This document shows, piece after piece, positions 18,593-28,075 of a DNA stretch of 64,000 bases. Location: positions 7,626,001 through 7,690,000 of the forward strand of contig OZ245717.1 in assembly GCA_965226945.1 (NCBI GenBank). The letters run 5' to 3'. The DNA is from SYLG01 sp965226945. GTDB lineage: Bacteria > Planctomycetota > Planctomycetia > Gemmatales > Gemmataceae. The notes below the pieces were generated by a model that was given only the letters and a program-made list of their open reading frames with translations, searched no databases and was not told where the DNA came from. Every line of letters begins with the position of its first letter. Position 1 is the stretch's first letter. Both the position numbers and the translations under genes were made by a program.

Positions 18593-21500
18593 TCACGCTT
18601 GGTCCTGCTGTTTCATCATTCTCGATGCAAGCTCGTTACGGCCCAATTTGGAGTGGATCCGAGCAAATAGATAACGCTTCGTGGGGTTGGTTTCGTCTTC
18701 GTCGTTGCCCGTGTTCGGCGACCAGGGCGAATAAGCTTGCCGTAAGGTGCGCAGCGCCAGCGACGGATTGTGATCGGCCATCCAGAGAAGTAATTCGGCG
18801 GCATGGTCGTTGGCGAACCCATTCTTTTTGATTTCCGGAGCCAACGTTGCCAGCACATATTTCTTGAACATTTTTTCCGCCCAGTCATCGAGACCCGCTT
18901 TGCGAGCGAGTAGGACAATTCCCCACCAGTGCTGGGCCCGGTCAGGTTTGGGGAAAGCAGCTTCAATCGGTGCATAAAGCAAGCGCATCTTTTCCTCGCC
19001 CAGCGCGAATACCAGCTCGGCGACATTTCCGTCGAGCAACCAGACTTTCAGGAAATCGGGCAGGGCAATGGGGCGGATCTGTTCCTCAAAACACTCAACA
19101 AAATTCTCAGGCGACACTTCGGCCAACCGCATGGCGAGGAACTCGAGGTTGTCAAAGGGAGACTCGGGCTCGCCAAGCTTGCAAGGTGGATCGGCGTACC
19201 ACGATTTCGCCACCAAGGGCGGGACTTCGCCCGATCGAGTGATCACCGTTCCCATCTTCGCGGCGAGGTCCTGCGCGATCTGGGCAACGATCTTGTCCCA
19301 CTCGATCGTCGCATCATGGCTGTAGGCTTGAAAAGTTTGAAGCCATCCTCTTTCGGTCAAGGCGAGCAAACAACGCCCGATCACCGTCCCCTTGAGGTTT
19401 TTCGCGAACAGGACATGCTTGTTCACATCGACAAAATTCGTCACGGTCGAATAGAAGTTGCAGCCTTCAAAGCCCAGGCAGGTCTTGAAATATTCGCCCA
19501 TGCGAAAAACCTCAAGCGGGTCGCGCGCAAAGGAGATTTCGAGCGTTTGGCCGCCCGGCCCCTGCACCGTTCGGGGCAACGGCGGGTCCACCCAGGGGGC
19601 GATATCGATTCCTTGCGCTTGCAAACGGGAAAGATACGCCCGATTCTCCGGTTCGTCAGCGAAATCCCAGGGGGGCGGTCCGCACCGCTTCGCAAGAATC
19701 TTGAGGCCCAGGCGCTTGCTCGGCTCGTCAAGCTTGAGAATCTGTGCGAGTAGTCGTCGATTCTCGGAATTTTCCAGCCACGGCGGGGGCGTGGATAGGC
19801 CGAGCATGCGGCACACTTCGGCTTGCAGCAGGCCGTCGAAATGATCGAGCCAGAATTCGTAGAGAAGTTGAGCATGGGCCGCCTCCAACTTCTGGGCCAA
19901 ATTGGCCATGCGCTTGGCGCTGACAGTGGCGGGGTGGGTCAGGCGCTTTTTCAGGTTTTCCAGCCGCTTGGCCAGGGCCTGTTTGTTACCCACGGATTCG
20001 GACTCCCCCGCCGTGTTTGCTGCCAGAATCGGAGTCAATTTTTGGATTTCGCCGTCGATTTTTTCCTTGGAGGGAAAGGTCGCTTCCAGGATGTTTTCGG
20101 CAGCCTTTTTGCCCGAAGGGGCATCGCTGCCTGGGAAAGTCAATGAAGCGAGTTTTCTTAATGGCGCTGCCAGTTCCGCGGGATAGACGCCGATCCAGGC
20201 GCTGGCGGCCGGGCTGGGCTGGGAGCGCCTGGGGTACGGCAAGTTTTTGATCAGTTGGGAGACATCGTAGGCGGTCCGGGCAAGACGACGGAGCTGCTCA
20301 AAGGTGAGATCCTTCCCCCAATCGCGCAGATCGTTTTCCAGATGATGACGGCGCACTTGATCGAGGAAGCAATCCAACGCGATCGCATCGGGCGCGCGGT
20401 GACTGCCGTTATCCAGATCGAACAGAACATCTCGCGATTTCTCGGCGCTCAATCCGAGGAGCCGAAGCCGGATCAGAACTCGCAAAGAAAGGTGGCTGCT
20501 CCAACCGATGATCTTGATCGCCGCGAAGTCGAATTGCCGCAAAAAAGGATCGGTTTTCTCCAAGTCGCAATGAAACCAGATGATGGCGTTCGCGGCCACC
20601 TTGAGTGCATTGGCCATCCCCCTCGGTTCGATTCGATCCGAAGACAAAAATGAAAGCGACGAGAAGTAGGCATTCCAAAACTTCTTCGGCGAGGGAGGGG
20701 AATCGGCCTCGTCAAGCGCATCCAGGCCGATTTCGATCAGATCTCCATAAGCACCGTTTTTCGCAATCTTCTCAAGCGCCAATCGGTAGGAGTCATTGCC
20801 TTGTTGCTTTTTTACGGCGGCATTCAAATATTCCAGTATTTTGATGAGATTGATATCGTTGAAATGATACAAGTTGCAGAGTTTGACCAAACCTCGCACC
20901 AGGGCGGATTCGCCGGGGATCGTCTCCTGAAGCGGCTCCCAGATGGCGATCGCTTCCGTGAAGCGGTCCAGGTAGCGATCGAGTGGCGCGTGCTTGACCT
21001 CCCAGATCTCTGACCAGTTGGTCGCGAAGGGTGGGGTCGGGGGAATTTGCGTCTGCAGATTTTGCAAATGAGCGATCAAACCGCTCAGATGGGAGGGCGG
21101 GGCACTGAGGATCTTTTCTGGGGAAAGACTCAGGATTTTTTCCGCGCGCGCTACGCTCGGGCCAAATTCCTTCCAGAAGTTCTTCCATTCGTTGAATTGC
21201 GAAGGCTCGGCGATGATCCCGAAGAGCCGCAATTCCGCCTGCCGCTTTTCTTGGTCGAGGCCGACGAGCCGAGTCAAAAACTTGCAGGCGATCGATTCAA
21301 GCGGACAGGTTGGCCGGGGATGTTCGTCGCCGAACCTACCGGGTAATGGTTGTTCTTGTCTGGTTTTTCTCTTTGGTTTTTGCAGGAGCAAAAGCGGTTC
21401 GATTCCTTGCAGGGTCGTGACCGCGTGCGCCACATAAGAGTTCAGGCTGTAAAGCGGCAGGGTATGAAGGCTTTCATCGGTGAGTAAGTGCAACAGCGCA

Positions 21501-22117
21501 GTTGCAGCGGATCCGCCCCCTTCGGCATGAAGCAAGACCCATTGCACGGCGCCAATCAGGCCGTGGGTGCCTGTGCGAGCTGCAAGAAAACGATCGAGCG
21601 TTTCGGCATGGCCAAGAACTGGTTCCAATAGCGAGGCACTCAAGCCGGGCTCAAGACACCCCATCCAGAGCGCCGCGTTGAGAAGTCGCGTTAGTCTGGG
21701 CCAGGTGGTCAGGAATTTCTGGTAGTGGGACCGCCTGGATTTGAGCGACGGCATCGTTGCCAGGGGCGAATAATGATCGAGCGGCTGCCCGTCATGGATC
21801 ACCGCCTTCAGGGACTTCAACACGAGCGCGGCCGAGGCGAGCCACTCAAATGGGTTGTCGAAGAGTTCCTCCAGGTCGGCTTCGTGTTGCGAGGAGAGGG
21901 TGGTCAGCGCCATTTGCATGCGTTGCAAGTGGCTGCGCTCCACTCGCACCCGCATGGCGGCGAGGCTCGATTCATTCCCAATTAAGATCCATTCAATACC
22001 GCCCGGTTGGGATTCGACCGGGAATCCTCGCAACCAGCCGAGTCCCGAGCGCAGGTACATTTGCGCCCGGCTCTTTCCCGACCTCAACGCGCGGCGGTTT
22101 TTTTCGTCTGGTCGCAT
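18593..22117 (-). CDS. Large hypothetical protein (1174 aa), not recognised
   Basis: A single uninterrupted frame of 1174 residues runs convergent to the DUF1501 gene. There is no signal peptide or obvious membrane segment, so it is probably cytoplasmic. The first 700 residues are Leu-rich and probably helical. Around residues 640-760 there are Lys/Glu-rich coiled-coil-like stretches. A more conserved-looking region at about 870-990 contains the runs YFKTCLGFEGCNFYS and LKGTVIGRCLLALTERGW; a Cys/Gly-rich segment followed by beta strands is somewhat reminiscent of PcfJ-like domains, but I do not claim membership. No clear Shine-Dalgarno precedes the ATG at 22117. Function unknown. Confidence 0.75.
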   Translation of the reverse strand: MRPDEKNRRALRSGKSRAQMYLRSGLGWLRGFPVESQPGGIEWILIGNESSLAAMRVRVERSHLQRMQMALTTLSSQHEADLEELFDNPFEWLASAALVLKSLKAVIHDGQPLDHYSPLATMPSLKSRRSHYQKFLTTWPRLTRLLNAALWMGCLEPGLSASLLEPVLGHAETLDRFLAARTGTHGLIGAVQWVLLHAEGGGSAATALLHLLTDESLHTLPLYSLNSYVAHAVTTLQGIEPLLLLQKPKRKTRQEQPLPGRFGDEHPRPTCPLESIACKFLTRLVGLDQEKRQAELRLFGIIAEPSQFNEWKNFWKEFGPSVARAEKILSLSPEKILSAPPSHLSGLIAHLQNLQTQIPPTPPFATNWSEIWEVKHAPLDRYLDRFTEAIAIWEPLQETIPGESALVRGLVKLCNLYHFNDINLIKILEYLNAAVKKQQGNDSYRLALEKIAKNGAYGDLIEIGLDALDEADSPPSPKKFWNAYFSSLSFLSSDRIEPRGMANALKVAANAIIWFHCDLEKTDPFLRQFDFAAIKIIGWSSHLSLRVLIRLRLLGLSAEKSRDVLFDLDNGSHRAPDAIALDCFLDQVRRHHLENDLRDWGKDLTFEQLRRLARTAYDVSQLIKNLPYPRRSQPSPAASAWIGVYPAELAAPLRKLASLTFPGSDAPSGKKAAENILEATFPSKEKIDGEIQKLTPILAANTAGESESVGNKQALAKRLENLKKRLTHPATVSAKRMANLAQKLEAAHAQLLYEFWLDHFDGLLQAEVCRMLGLSTPPPWLENSENRRLLAQILKLDEPSKRLGLKILAKRCGPPPWDFADEPENRAYLSRLQAQGIDIAPWVDPPLPRTVQGPGGQTLEISFARDPLEVFRMGEYFKTCLGFEGCNFYSTVTNFVDVNKHVLFAKNLKGTVIGRCLLALTERGWLQTFQAYSHDATIEWDKIVAQIAQDLAAKMGTVITRSGEVPPLVAKSWYADPPCKLGEPESPFDNLEFLAMRLAEVSPENFVECFEEQIRPIALPDFLKVWLLDGNVAELVFALGEEKMRLLYAPIEAAFPKPDRAQHWWGIVLLARKAGLDDWAEKMFKKYVLATLAPEIKKNGFANDHAAELLLWMADHNPSLALRTLRQAYSPWSPNTGNDEDETNPTKRYLFARIHSKLGRNELASRMMKQQDQA

Positions 22118-22332
22118 CGATGAATCAATCCGCCGCGGATCTCGATAGTTGGGTTACTTTGATTTCCCCCTTGAAGGCAGAGATTTCACAACTCCATGTC
22201 CCATCGAGTCGGAATGATCTCCTCCCGGGTCGCCATCCATTCTAACGAGTGCGGGCAGAGCCTGCTCCCGCCCAGATTGCGCAGGGGTGTCGATTTTCAT
22301 GGAGATGGAGAGTTTCGTTGCCACCGCGCAAC

Positions 22333-23421
22333 CTATTGAGCCTGGTTTGGCTTGGGAAAAAGTCGGGAAAGGCCCAGCGTGGCCCAGGACGATGCGGCGC
22401 AGGTGATCGGTGTCAAATTCTTCGATCCACCAGGTTCGCCGTTGGGCGTCGAGCGCGAGGTCATCGGCCAACTGCCGTCTGGTTTTTGCGTGCTGATGAG
22501 AAAATCGATGGCTGGTTTTAGCTCTGGTTTTTTGGCCGTGAAGCCCGCGTAAGACAGTACGTACAAAGTCTGGCCCGTGGCAAACGCGTCGGCGGGAAGC
22601 CCGGGTAATTGTCCCCAGCCGCCGTTGGGATGCTGTCGGGCAAACAGGCTGACTATCAGCGGTTCGAGTTCCTTGCGCGGCTTGCCTGCGCGCAACTCCA
22701 TAAGCAGGTGGAAAACCTGATCTTGCTGGCTGTCGGACAACTTGGCTTTTTCCAACCAGGCGAGCCCCTTTTTCAAGGCGGTTCGGTGTGCGTCGGTAAG
22801 CTCTTCGGCCGGAGCGTCTTGCAGTGCCATCAGGATCCAGACCGCGTCCGTGGTCTGAAATTCATTGATGGGAGGCCGGCGCAAATTGGCAAAAAAGTCC
22901 CAGGAACCGTCCGGCTTTTGCTTTTTGACAATCTCGTCGGCGATGAATTTGAGGCTCTGCTTTTGGCCGGCGCTGACAACACCCGCAGATCGGGCGCCCA
23001 CCGCCATGAAGGGCAAGCCGATATTGAGACCCTGGCCGCTTGGGCGCGGATCGGGCGTGTCGCCGGGGCCATTGATCATTTTCGCGGCGATCATCTTTTC
23101 GTTGCTGCCGATCATCGTTTCCAGCAGTTCGGCGGTGTATTTCTTGTCGATGGCGTAGCCCTGGCGCGCCGCCTCACCCAAGGCCCAAAGCGCCATCGGT
23201 GCATGATGGCAGGTGGCGCATTTGCGCGACTTGAGCCACGATTCACTTTCGGTCTTGAGGTAACCGATCGCCAACTCGATGGACCTGTCGATTGACTTTT
23301 CCGCTTTGGCAGAGGCATTGGGCGCAGCCTTCATCGGATCGGCAGCGCGTAGCGCCATCGACCAAAATGGCGCCAAACAAAGAAGAGCCAGCCGGACCCA
23401 GGACCGAGAGGAAGTTGCCAT
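22333..23421 (-). CDS. Secreted alpha/alpha-barrel (squalene-cyclase/prenyltransferase-like) protein with CxxCH motif (362 aa)
   Basis: The ATG at 23421 gives a signal peptide (MATSSRSWVRLALLCLAPFW, then SMALRAAD). A CATCHH motif at residues 68-73 is a possible c-type haem attachment site. The rest consists of repeated helical units with the hallmark QKPDGSW, HPNGGWGQ and QKPDGSWPM segments seen in squalene-hopene cyclase and prenyltransferase repeats, suggesting a six-hairpin barrel. The acidic DxDD motif of true cyclases was not found, so it is probably not a terpene cyclase. It lies alone between the 1174-residue gene and the divergent DUF1592 gene. It may be an extracytoplasmic redox or binding protein; this is inference. 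Confidence 0.78.
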   Translation of the reverse strand: MATSSRSWVRLALLCLAPFWSMALRAADPMKAAPNASAKAEKSIDRSIELAIGYLKTESESWLKSRKCATCHHAPMALWALGEAARQGYAIDKKYTAELLETMIGSNEKMIAAKMINGPGDTPDPRPSGQGLNIGLPFMAVGARSAGVVSAGQKQSLKFIADEIVKKQKPDGSWDFFANLRRPPINEFQTTDAVWILMALQDAPAEELTDAHRTALKKGLAWLEKAKLSDSQQDQVFHLLMELRAGKPRKELEPLIVSLFARQHPNGGWGQLPGLPADAFATGQTLYVLSYAGFTAKKPELKPAIDFLISTQKPDGSWPMTSRSTPNGEPGGSKNLTPITCAASSWATLGLSRLFPKPNQAQ

Positions 23422-23629
23422 GATGGAATTTCCGCCAGGAAATCGGGAGAAGGAGGGAGGCATGAGCAAGCAGGCAGGAGGCGTGGCTATCATTTTAGGG
23501 TAAGAACATTGCGCACGCAACCTCCGTTGTTCGGAGTAGTTAACGGAATCGGAACGGTGAAGGACGAGTTGCCTCTTTCGTTGCCGCGCTGCAATTTCCT
23601 TAGGTCGTTCGATCGGATATGATTTCCCT

Positions 23630-26600
23630 ATGCTCGCTTTGCATCACCCGCCTTCCTCGTTCCCGATGCGTGGCTTGGTCCTGACGCTCGGGTCAGCCGT
23701 AACGCTATTCCTTCTGACGGGTTCTCACCTGGTCGCCGCCGACTCTTCCCGAGCCGACCTGGAAAAGACCTACCGGGACAGCGTTCGTCCGTTCATTGAG
23801 ACCTATTGCATCGCATGTCATGGCAACGGCAAAACCCGCGGAGGGCTCGATCTGGCGCCTTTCACAACCGTGGAAGCCGTGGCCAAGGATTTCCCCCATT
23901 GGGTTGCTGTTCTCGAACAACTCAAATCGCAAGAAATGCCTCCGCCTGAGGCAAAAAAACAACCCTCGAAAGAAGCGCGCGACCGGACGATTACCTGGAT
24001 CGAGGCCTTTCGCAAAAGCGAAGCAAAGCGCACCGCCGGAGACCCGGGACTGGTGCTCGCGCGACGTCTAAGCCATGCCGAATACGACAATACGATCCGT
24101 GACTTGACGGGTGTGGACTTGCACCCCGCGCGTGAGTTTCCCGTGGATCCGGCCAACGAGACGGGATTCGACAATAGCGGCGAATCGCTGGCGATGTCGC
24201 CCGCGCTTGTGAGCAAATACCTCGCGGCCAATCGGCTCATCGCCGATCACCTGGTGTTTCAACCCGATGGCTTTCGCTTCGCACCCTATCCAGTGCTCAC
24301 CGACACCGATAAGGACAAATACGCCGTTCGGCGCATCGTCGACTTTTATCTGGCGCAACCCACCGACCTGGCGAGCTACTTTCAAGCCGCCTGGGAACAC
24401 CGCCGCCGCGCCGCCCTGGGGCGAGCAAACTCAACTCTTGCCGAAACCGCCAAGTTAGCCGGCGTTAGTCCGCGCTATTTGCCCCTGATCTGGGACCTCC
24501 TGGAAGGCGGTCAGGACGATTACGGCCCCGTCGCCGCGCTGCGGTCGCTTTGGAGAAAGCTGCCCGCACCGACAATGGAGGTCCAAGTGTCCTCCACCAA
24601 GAGGCAAGTACGGCAGGCCTGCGTCGCGATGCGCGATCAGGTCAGGACCTGGCGCGAAACGATGAAACCGGAGGTGCCGAACCTCTTTGTGCGCGGCATG
24701 AACCGGGGCGCCCAGGCACTGGTGCTCTGGAAGGATCGGCAAATGGCCGCCAATCGCCGCACCTTCCGCGCAGGCGCATTGGAACGGCAACCGAATGAGT
24801 GGGGCGCCGAGGAATCGCAAACTCCTTTCTTCACCGTTCCCAAGAACGAGAAAGATCGTGCATCCTTTGAGGTAGCATGCAAGCGGTTTTGCGCGGTCAT
24901 CCCCGATGCCTTCTACATTTCGGAGCGCGGCCGAGTTTTCCTCGATCCCAAGGAGGACCAGCATAACACCGGCCGCCTGCTGAGCGCCGGCTTTCACAAT
25001 CAGATGGGTTACTTTCGCGACGATCAGCCCCTTTGTGAGCTGATTCTTGACGATGCCGGCAAGCAAATCCTCGACAAGCTCTGGCTTGATTTCGAATTCG
25101 CCAGCAACCTACCCCTACGGATGCACTCGGGATTGGTTTGGTTTGAGCGTTCCGAATCGAGCTTTCTAAGCGACAAGGAGTTCGATTTCGCCCGGGCCGA
25201 AGACAAGGACGTGACGTCACCCGCGAAGTTCAAAAAGTTTGCCGAACTGTATGTGGCGAAAACGCGCCGCACTTCCAAACACGACCAAACCATCAAGGCG
25301 ATCGAAGAGCATTTCCCGCAAAGCGAGGCGAATATTCGCCGAATTGAGAAGAGCCGGATCGCCGCCGAGCCGGCCCACTTGCAAGCGCTCAACGATTTCG
25401 CCGCTCGGGCCTTTCGCCGGCCACTGACTTCCACGGAAACGGCCCAGATCACCGCGTTCTATCAGGCCTCTCGCCAGCAAGATGGCCTTGGCCATGAAGA
25501 TGCCGTGCGCGACACGCTGGTCAGTATTCTCATGATGCCCCAGTTTTGCTTCCGCGCCGACCTGCCGAAACCAGCGGAATCTCGAGCAGAAGCGGGAAAC
25601 GTCGCCCCCTTGAGCGACGAAGCGCTTGCCAGCCGCCTGAGCTATTTCCTCTGGTCGAGCACCCCCGATCGCGAGCTCCTCGACTTGGCCGCGAAGGGGC
25701 AATTGCACCGCCCCGAAATTCTCCAAGGGCAAGCACGGCGAATGCTCAGCGATCGCCGCGTCGAAACGGGTCTGGCCACGCAATTTGGCGGCAACTGGCT
25801 CGATTTTCGCCGCTTTTTTGAACACAACGCGGTCGATCGTAGTCGGTTCCCCTCGTTCGATAACGACCTGCGCGAAGCCATGTATCAAGAGCCGGTCCAC
25901 TTCCTGCTCGACATCTTTCAAAATGACCGCTCGGTGCTCGATTTCCTCGGCGCAAAACACACCTTCGTGAATGCGACCTTGGCCAAACATTATGGGATGG
26001 AGCGTTCGATCAAGGGCAAAGACTGGGTGCGCGTCGAAGACGCCGATCAGTACGGCCGCGGCGGTTTGCTGCCGATGGCGGTCTTCATGACCAAGAATGC
26101 GCCGGGACTACGCACGAGCCCGGTCAAGCGCGGTTACTGGGTGGTCACCAAATTGCTGGGCGAGCGCATTCCCGCGCCACCGCCCAATGTGCCGGAATTA
26201 CCCGCCGACGAGAAGAAGCTGGCAGGTAAAACCCTGCGCGAAACGCTGGCCACGCATCGCGAAGACAAAAGCTGCGCGGCCTGCCATGCCCGCTTCGATT
26301 CCTTCGGCCTGGCCTTCGAGGGATTTGGCCCCATTGGCGAAAAACGCTCGGTCGATCTCGCAGGACAGGCGATCGATACGCTCGTCAGTTTTCCGGGTGG
26401 ATCCGAAGGCGACGGTTTACCGGGATTGCGCCAGTTCCTGATGCAAAAGCGCGGTGGCGATTTTCTCGATAACCTTTGCCGCAAATTGCTTGCCTACGCG
26501 CTGGGGCGCGGGCTGCAACTTTCCGATGAAGAAACGATCGCCGTGATGCGCGCCCGCTTGAGCGAAAAGGATCATCGCTTCAGCGTGCTGGTCGAAACGA

Positions 26601-26668
26601 TCGTGCAAAGTCCCCAGTTTTTGAACGCTCGCACCCCGCAAGCCACCGAATCCGCCCGCTCCCAGTGA
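23630..26668 (+). CDS. DUF1587/DUF1592/DUF1588/DUF1585 cytochrome-domain protein (1012 aa)
   Basis: The N-terminus contains a hydrophobic export segment (LVLTLGSAVTLFLLTGS), then a cytochrome c-like domain with CIACHG at residues 60-65. The planctomycete-type order follows: DUF1587 near 145-210 (RRLSHAEYDNTIRDLTGVDL), DUF1592 in the middle (LASRLSYFLWSSTPDRELL), DUF1588 with a second CxxCH (CAACHARFDSFG from residue 882), and DUF1585 at the C-terminus. Two CxxCH motifs suggest haem binding in the extracytoplasm. The start is uncertain: ATG 23630 and an internal ATG at 23666 both lack a good ribosome binding site. The DUF1552 gene follows 11 bases later. It is paralogous to the gene at 52982. 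Function is unknown beyond the family. Confidence 0.9.
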   Translation: MLALHHPPSSFPMRGLVLTLGSAVTLFLLTGSHLVAADSSRADLEKTYRDSVRPFIETYCIACHGNGKTRGGLDLAPFTTVEAVAKDFPHWVAVLEQLKSQEMPPPEAKKQPSKEARDRTITWIEAFRKSEAKRTAGDPGLVLARRLSHAEYDNTIRDLTGVDLHPAREFPVDPANETGFDNSGESLAMSPALVSKYLAANRLIADHLVFQPDGFRFAPYPVLTDTDKDKYAVRRIVDFYLAQPTDLASYFQAAWEHRRRAALGRANSTLAETAKLAGVSPRYLPLIWDLLEGGQDDYGPVAALRSLWRKLPAPTMEVQVSSTKRQVRQACVAMRDQVRTWRETMKPEVPNLFVRGMNRGAQALVLWKDRQMAANRRTFRAGALERQPNEWGAEESQTPFFTVPKNEKDRASFEVACKRFCAVIPDAFYISERGRVFLDPKEDQHNTGRLLSAGFHNQMGYFRDDQPLCELILDDAGKQILDKLWLDFEFASNLPLRMHSGLVWFERSESSFLSDKEFDFARAEDKDVTSPAKFKKFAELYVAKTRRTSKHDQTIKAIEEHFPQSEANIRRIEKSRIAAEPAHLQALNDFAARAFRRPLTSTETAQITAFYQASRQQDGLGHEDAVRDTLVSILMMPQFCFRADLPKPAESRAEAGNVAPLSDEALASRLSYFLWSSTPDRELLDLAAKGQLHRPEILQGQARRMLSDRRVETGLATQFGGNWLDFRRFFEHNAVDRSRFPSFDNDLREAMYQEPVHFLLDIFQNDRSVLDFLGAKHTFVNATLAKHYGMERSIKGKDWVRVEDADQYGRGGLLPMAVFMTKNAPGLRTSPVKRGYWVVTKLLGERIPAPPPNVPELPADEKKLAGKTLRETLATHREDKSCAACHARFDSFGLAFEGFGPIGEKRSVDLAGQAIDTLVSFPGGSEGDGLPGLRQFLMQKRGGDFLDNLCRKLLAYALGRGLQLSDEETIAVMRARLSEKDHRFSVLVETIVQSPQFLNARTPQATESARSQ

Positions 26669-26679
26669 GATCACCCACC

Positions 26680-28056
26680 ATGTCCCCTTCCATCAAAACC
26701 AGCTCGAAACCGTCTCAACAAGAAACGAACCGGACTCCATCGCGCCGGATGGTGCTGCGTGGAGCCGGCGTGGCGATCGCCTTGCCCTGGCTGGAATCGA
26801 TTCCGGTCTGGGGCGCGGTTGACGCCCAAGGGGGCCCCAAATCGCCTACGGTCCTTCCCAAGAGATTTGCCGCGCTCTTCATGGGCAACGGCATCAATGG
26901 CAAGCACTGGTGGGGCAAGGGAAGCGGGGCCGACCTGGAGCTTGGCAAATGCCTGGAGCCGCTCACCCCGCTCAAATCGAAGGTGAACGTCGTTCACGGC
27001 CTGTTCAACAAGGCGGCGAACGGCGTCGGGATTCACCCCGGTCAGACCGGCAACATTCTTTCGGGCGCCAGCCTGCAAAAAGGGGCCGAGCTGAAGGGGG
27101 GAATCAGCATTGATCAGGTTCTCGCCAACGAGATCGGCAAGCAGACGGTGCAGCCGAGCATGGTCCTGGGCTGCGAACAACCGACCACCGGCTATCACGA
27201 ATCGAATTTCTCACTCGCCTATAGCTCCCATATCTCCTGGCAGAACGCGACCTCGCCCGTGCCGATGGAGGCGTATCCCTCGCTGGCCTTCGACACCTTG
27301 TTCGACAACCGTTCCAGCCAGCGCACCAAGAGCATTCTGGATCGGGTCATGGGGCAGACCGAAAGTCTTGGCCGCAAGTTGAGCTCGTCGGATAAAGCGA
27401 AACTCGACGAATACCTGACCAGCGTGCGCGAGGTGGAGAAGCGGATCGATCCCAGTCGTTTAGCCAAACGCACAAGCGACGCCGTGGCCAAGGAACGCGG
27501 GCCCGCCGCAGCGATCGCCATGCCGCGCCCGGCCAACGGACTGCCGGAAGATTTGCGCGAGCACATGAAGCTGATGTGCGACCTGATCGCCCTCGGCTTC
27601 CAGACCGACAAAACCCGCGTCGCCACCCTGCTTTTTAGCCGCGACCTCTCAGGCCTGACTTACCCCTTCCTGGGCGTGCGCACCGCCCATCACCCCGCCT
27701 CGCATGATGACCTCGGTGAGGAATACGAAAAGATCACGACCTACCATGTCAGCCAGCTCGCCTACCTGGCCAAGCGGCTCGACGCGATGAAGGAAGGCGA
27801 TGGTTCAGTGCTCGACCATTCCTGCTTGATCTTCGTTTCGAACATGTGGGCCGGCAGCAAACACGATTCGAGCAAGGTGCCGCTCGTCACGGTCGGCGGC
27901 CTCGGCGGCGCGATCAAGACGGGCAGGGCGCTGGACTACTTGAGCAAAGGGGACGACAACCGCAAGCTGTGTTCTCTATATCTGTCGCTCATGGATGGCA
28001 TGGGAGTGAAACTCGATCGCTTTGGCGACGCGCAAACGCGGCTGGCCGGGTTTTGA
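26680..28056 (+). CDS. DUF1552 family protein (458 aa)
   Basis: The ATG at 26680 is preferred over an overlapping GTG at 26665. The N-terminus has a twin-arginine-like signal (PSRRMVLRGAGVAIALPWLE), so the protein is probably exported folded. Family hallmarks include AALFMGNGINGKHWWGKG near residue 60, SVREVEKRIDPSRL, and LMCDLIALGFQTDKTRVAT in the C-terminal half. DUF1552 proteins are related in fold to DUF1501 and almost always sit next to DUF1592-type proteins, as here. The gene ends 19 bases before the convergent amidohydrolase gene. Biochemical role unknown. Confidence 0.9.
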   Translation: MSPSIKTSSKPSQQETNRTPSRRMVLRGAGVAIALPWLESIPVWGAVDAQGGPKSPTVLPKRFAALFMGNGINGKHWWGKGSGADLELGKCLEPLTPLKSKVNVVHGLFNKAANGVGIHPGQTGNILSGASLQKGAELKGGISIDQVLANEIGKQTVQPSMVLGCEQPTTGYHESNFSLAYSSHISWQNATSPVPMEAYPSLAFDTLFDNRSSQRTKSILDRVMGQTESLGRKLSSSDKAKLDEYLTSVREVEKRIDPSRLAKRTSDAVAKERGPAAAIAMPRPANGLPEDLREHMKLMCDLIALGFQTDKTRVATLLFSRDLSGLTYPFLGVRTAHHPASHDDLGEEYEKITTYHVSQLAYLAKRLDAMKEGDGSVLDHSCLIFVSNMWAGSKHDSSKVPLVTVGGLGGAIKTGRALDYLSKGDDNRKLCSLYLSLMDGMGVKLDRFGDAQTRLAGF

Positions 28057-28075
28057 TTCGCGTCGAGTTGTTGTT

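Noticed and set aside
22333..23421. Squalene-hopene cyclase
   Set aside because: Repeat segments match but the catalytic acidic motif was not found and the protein is much shorter than a cyclase.
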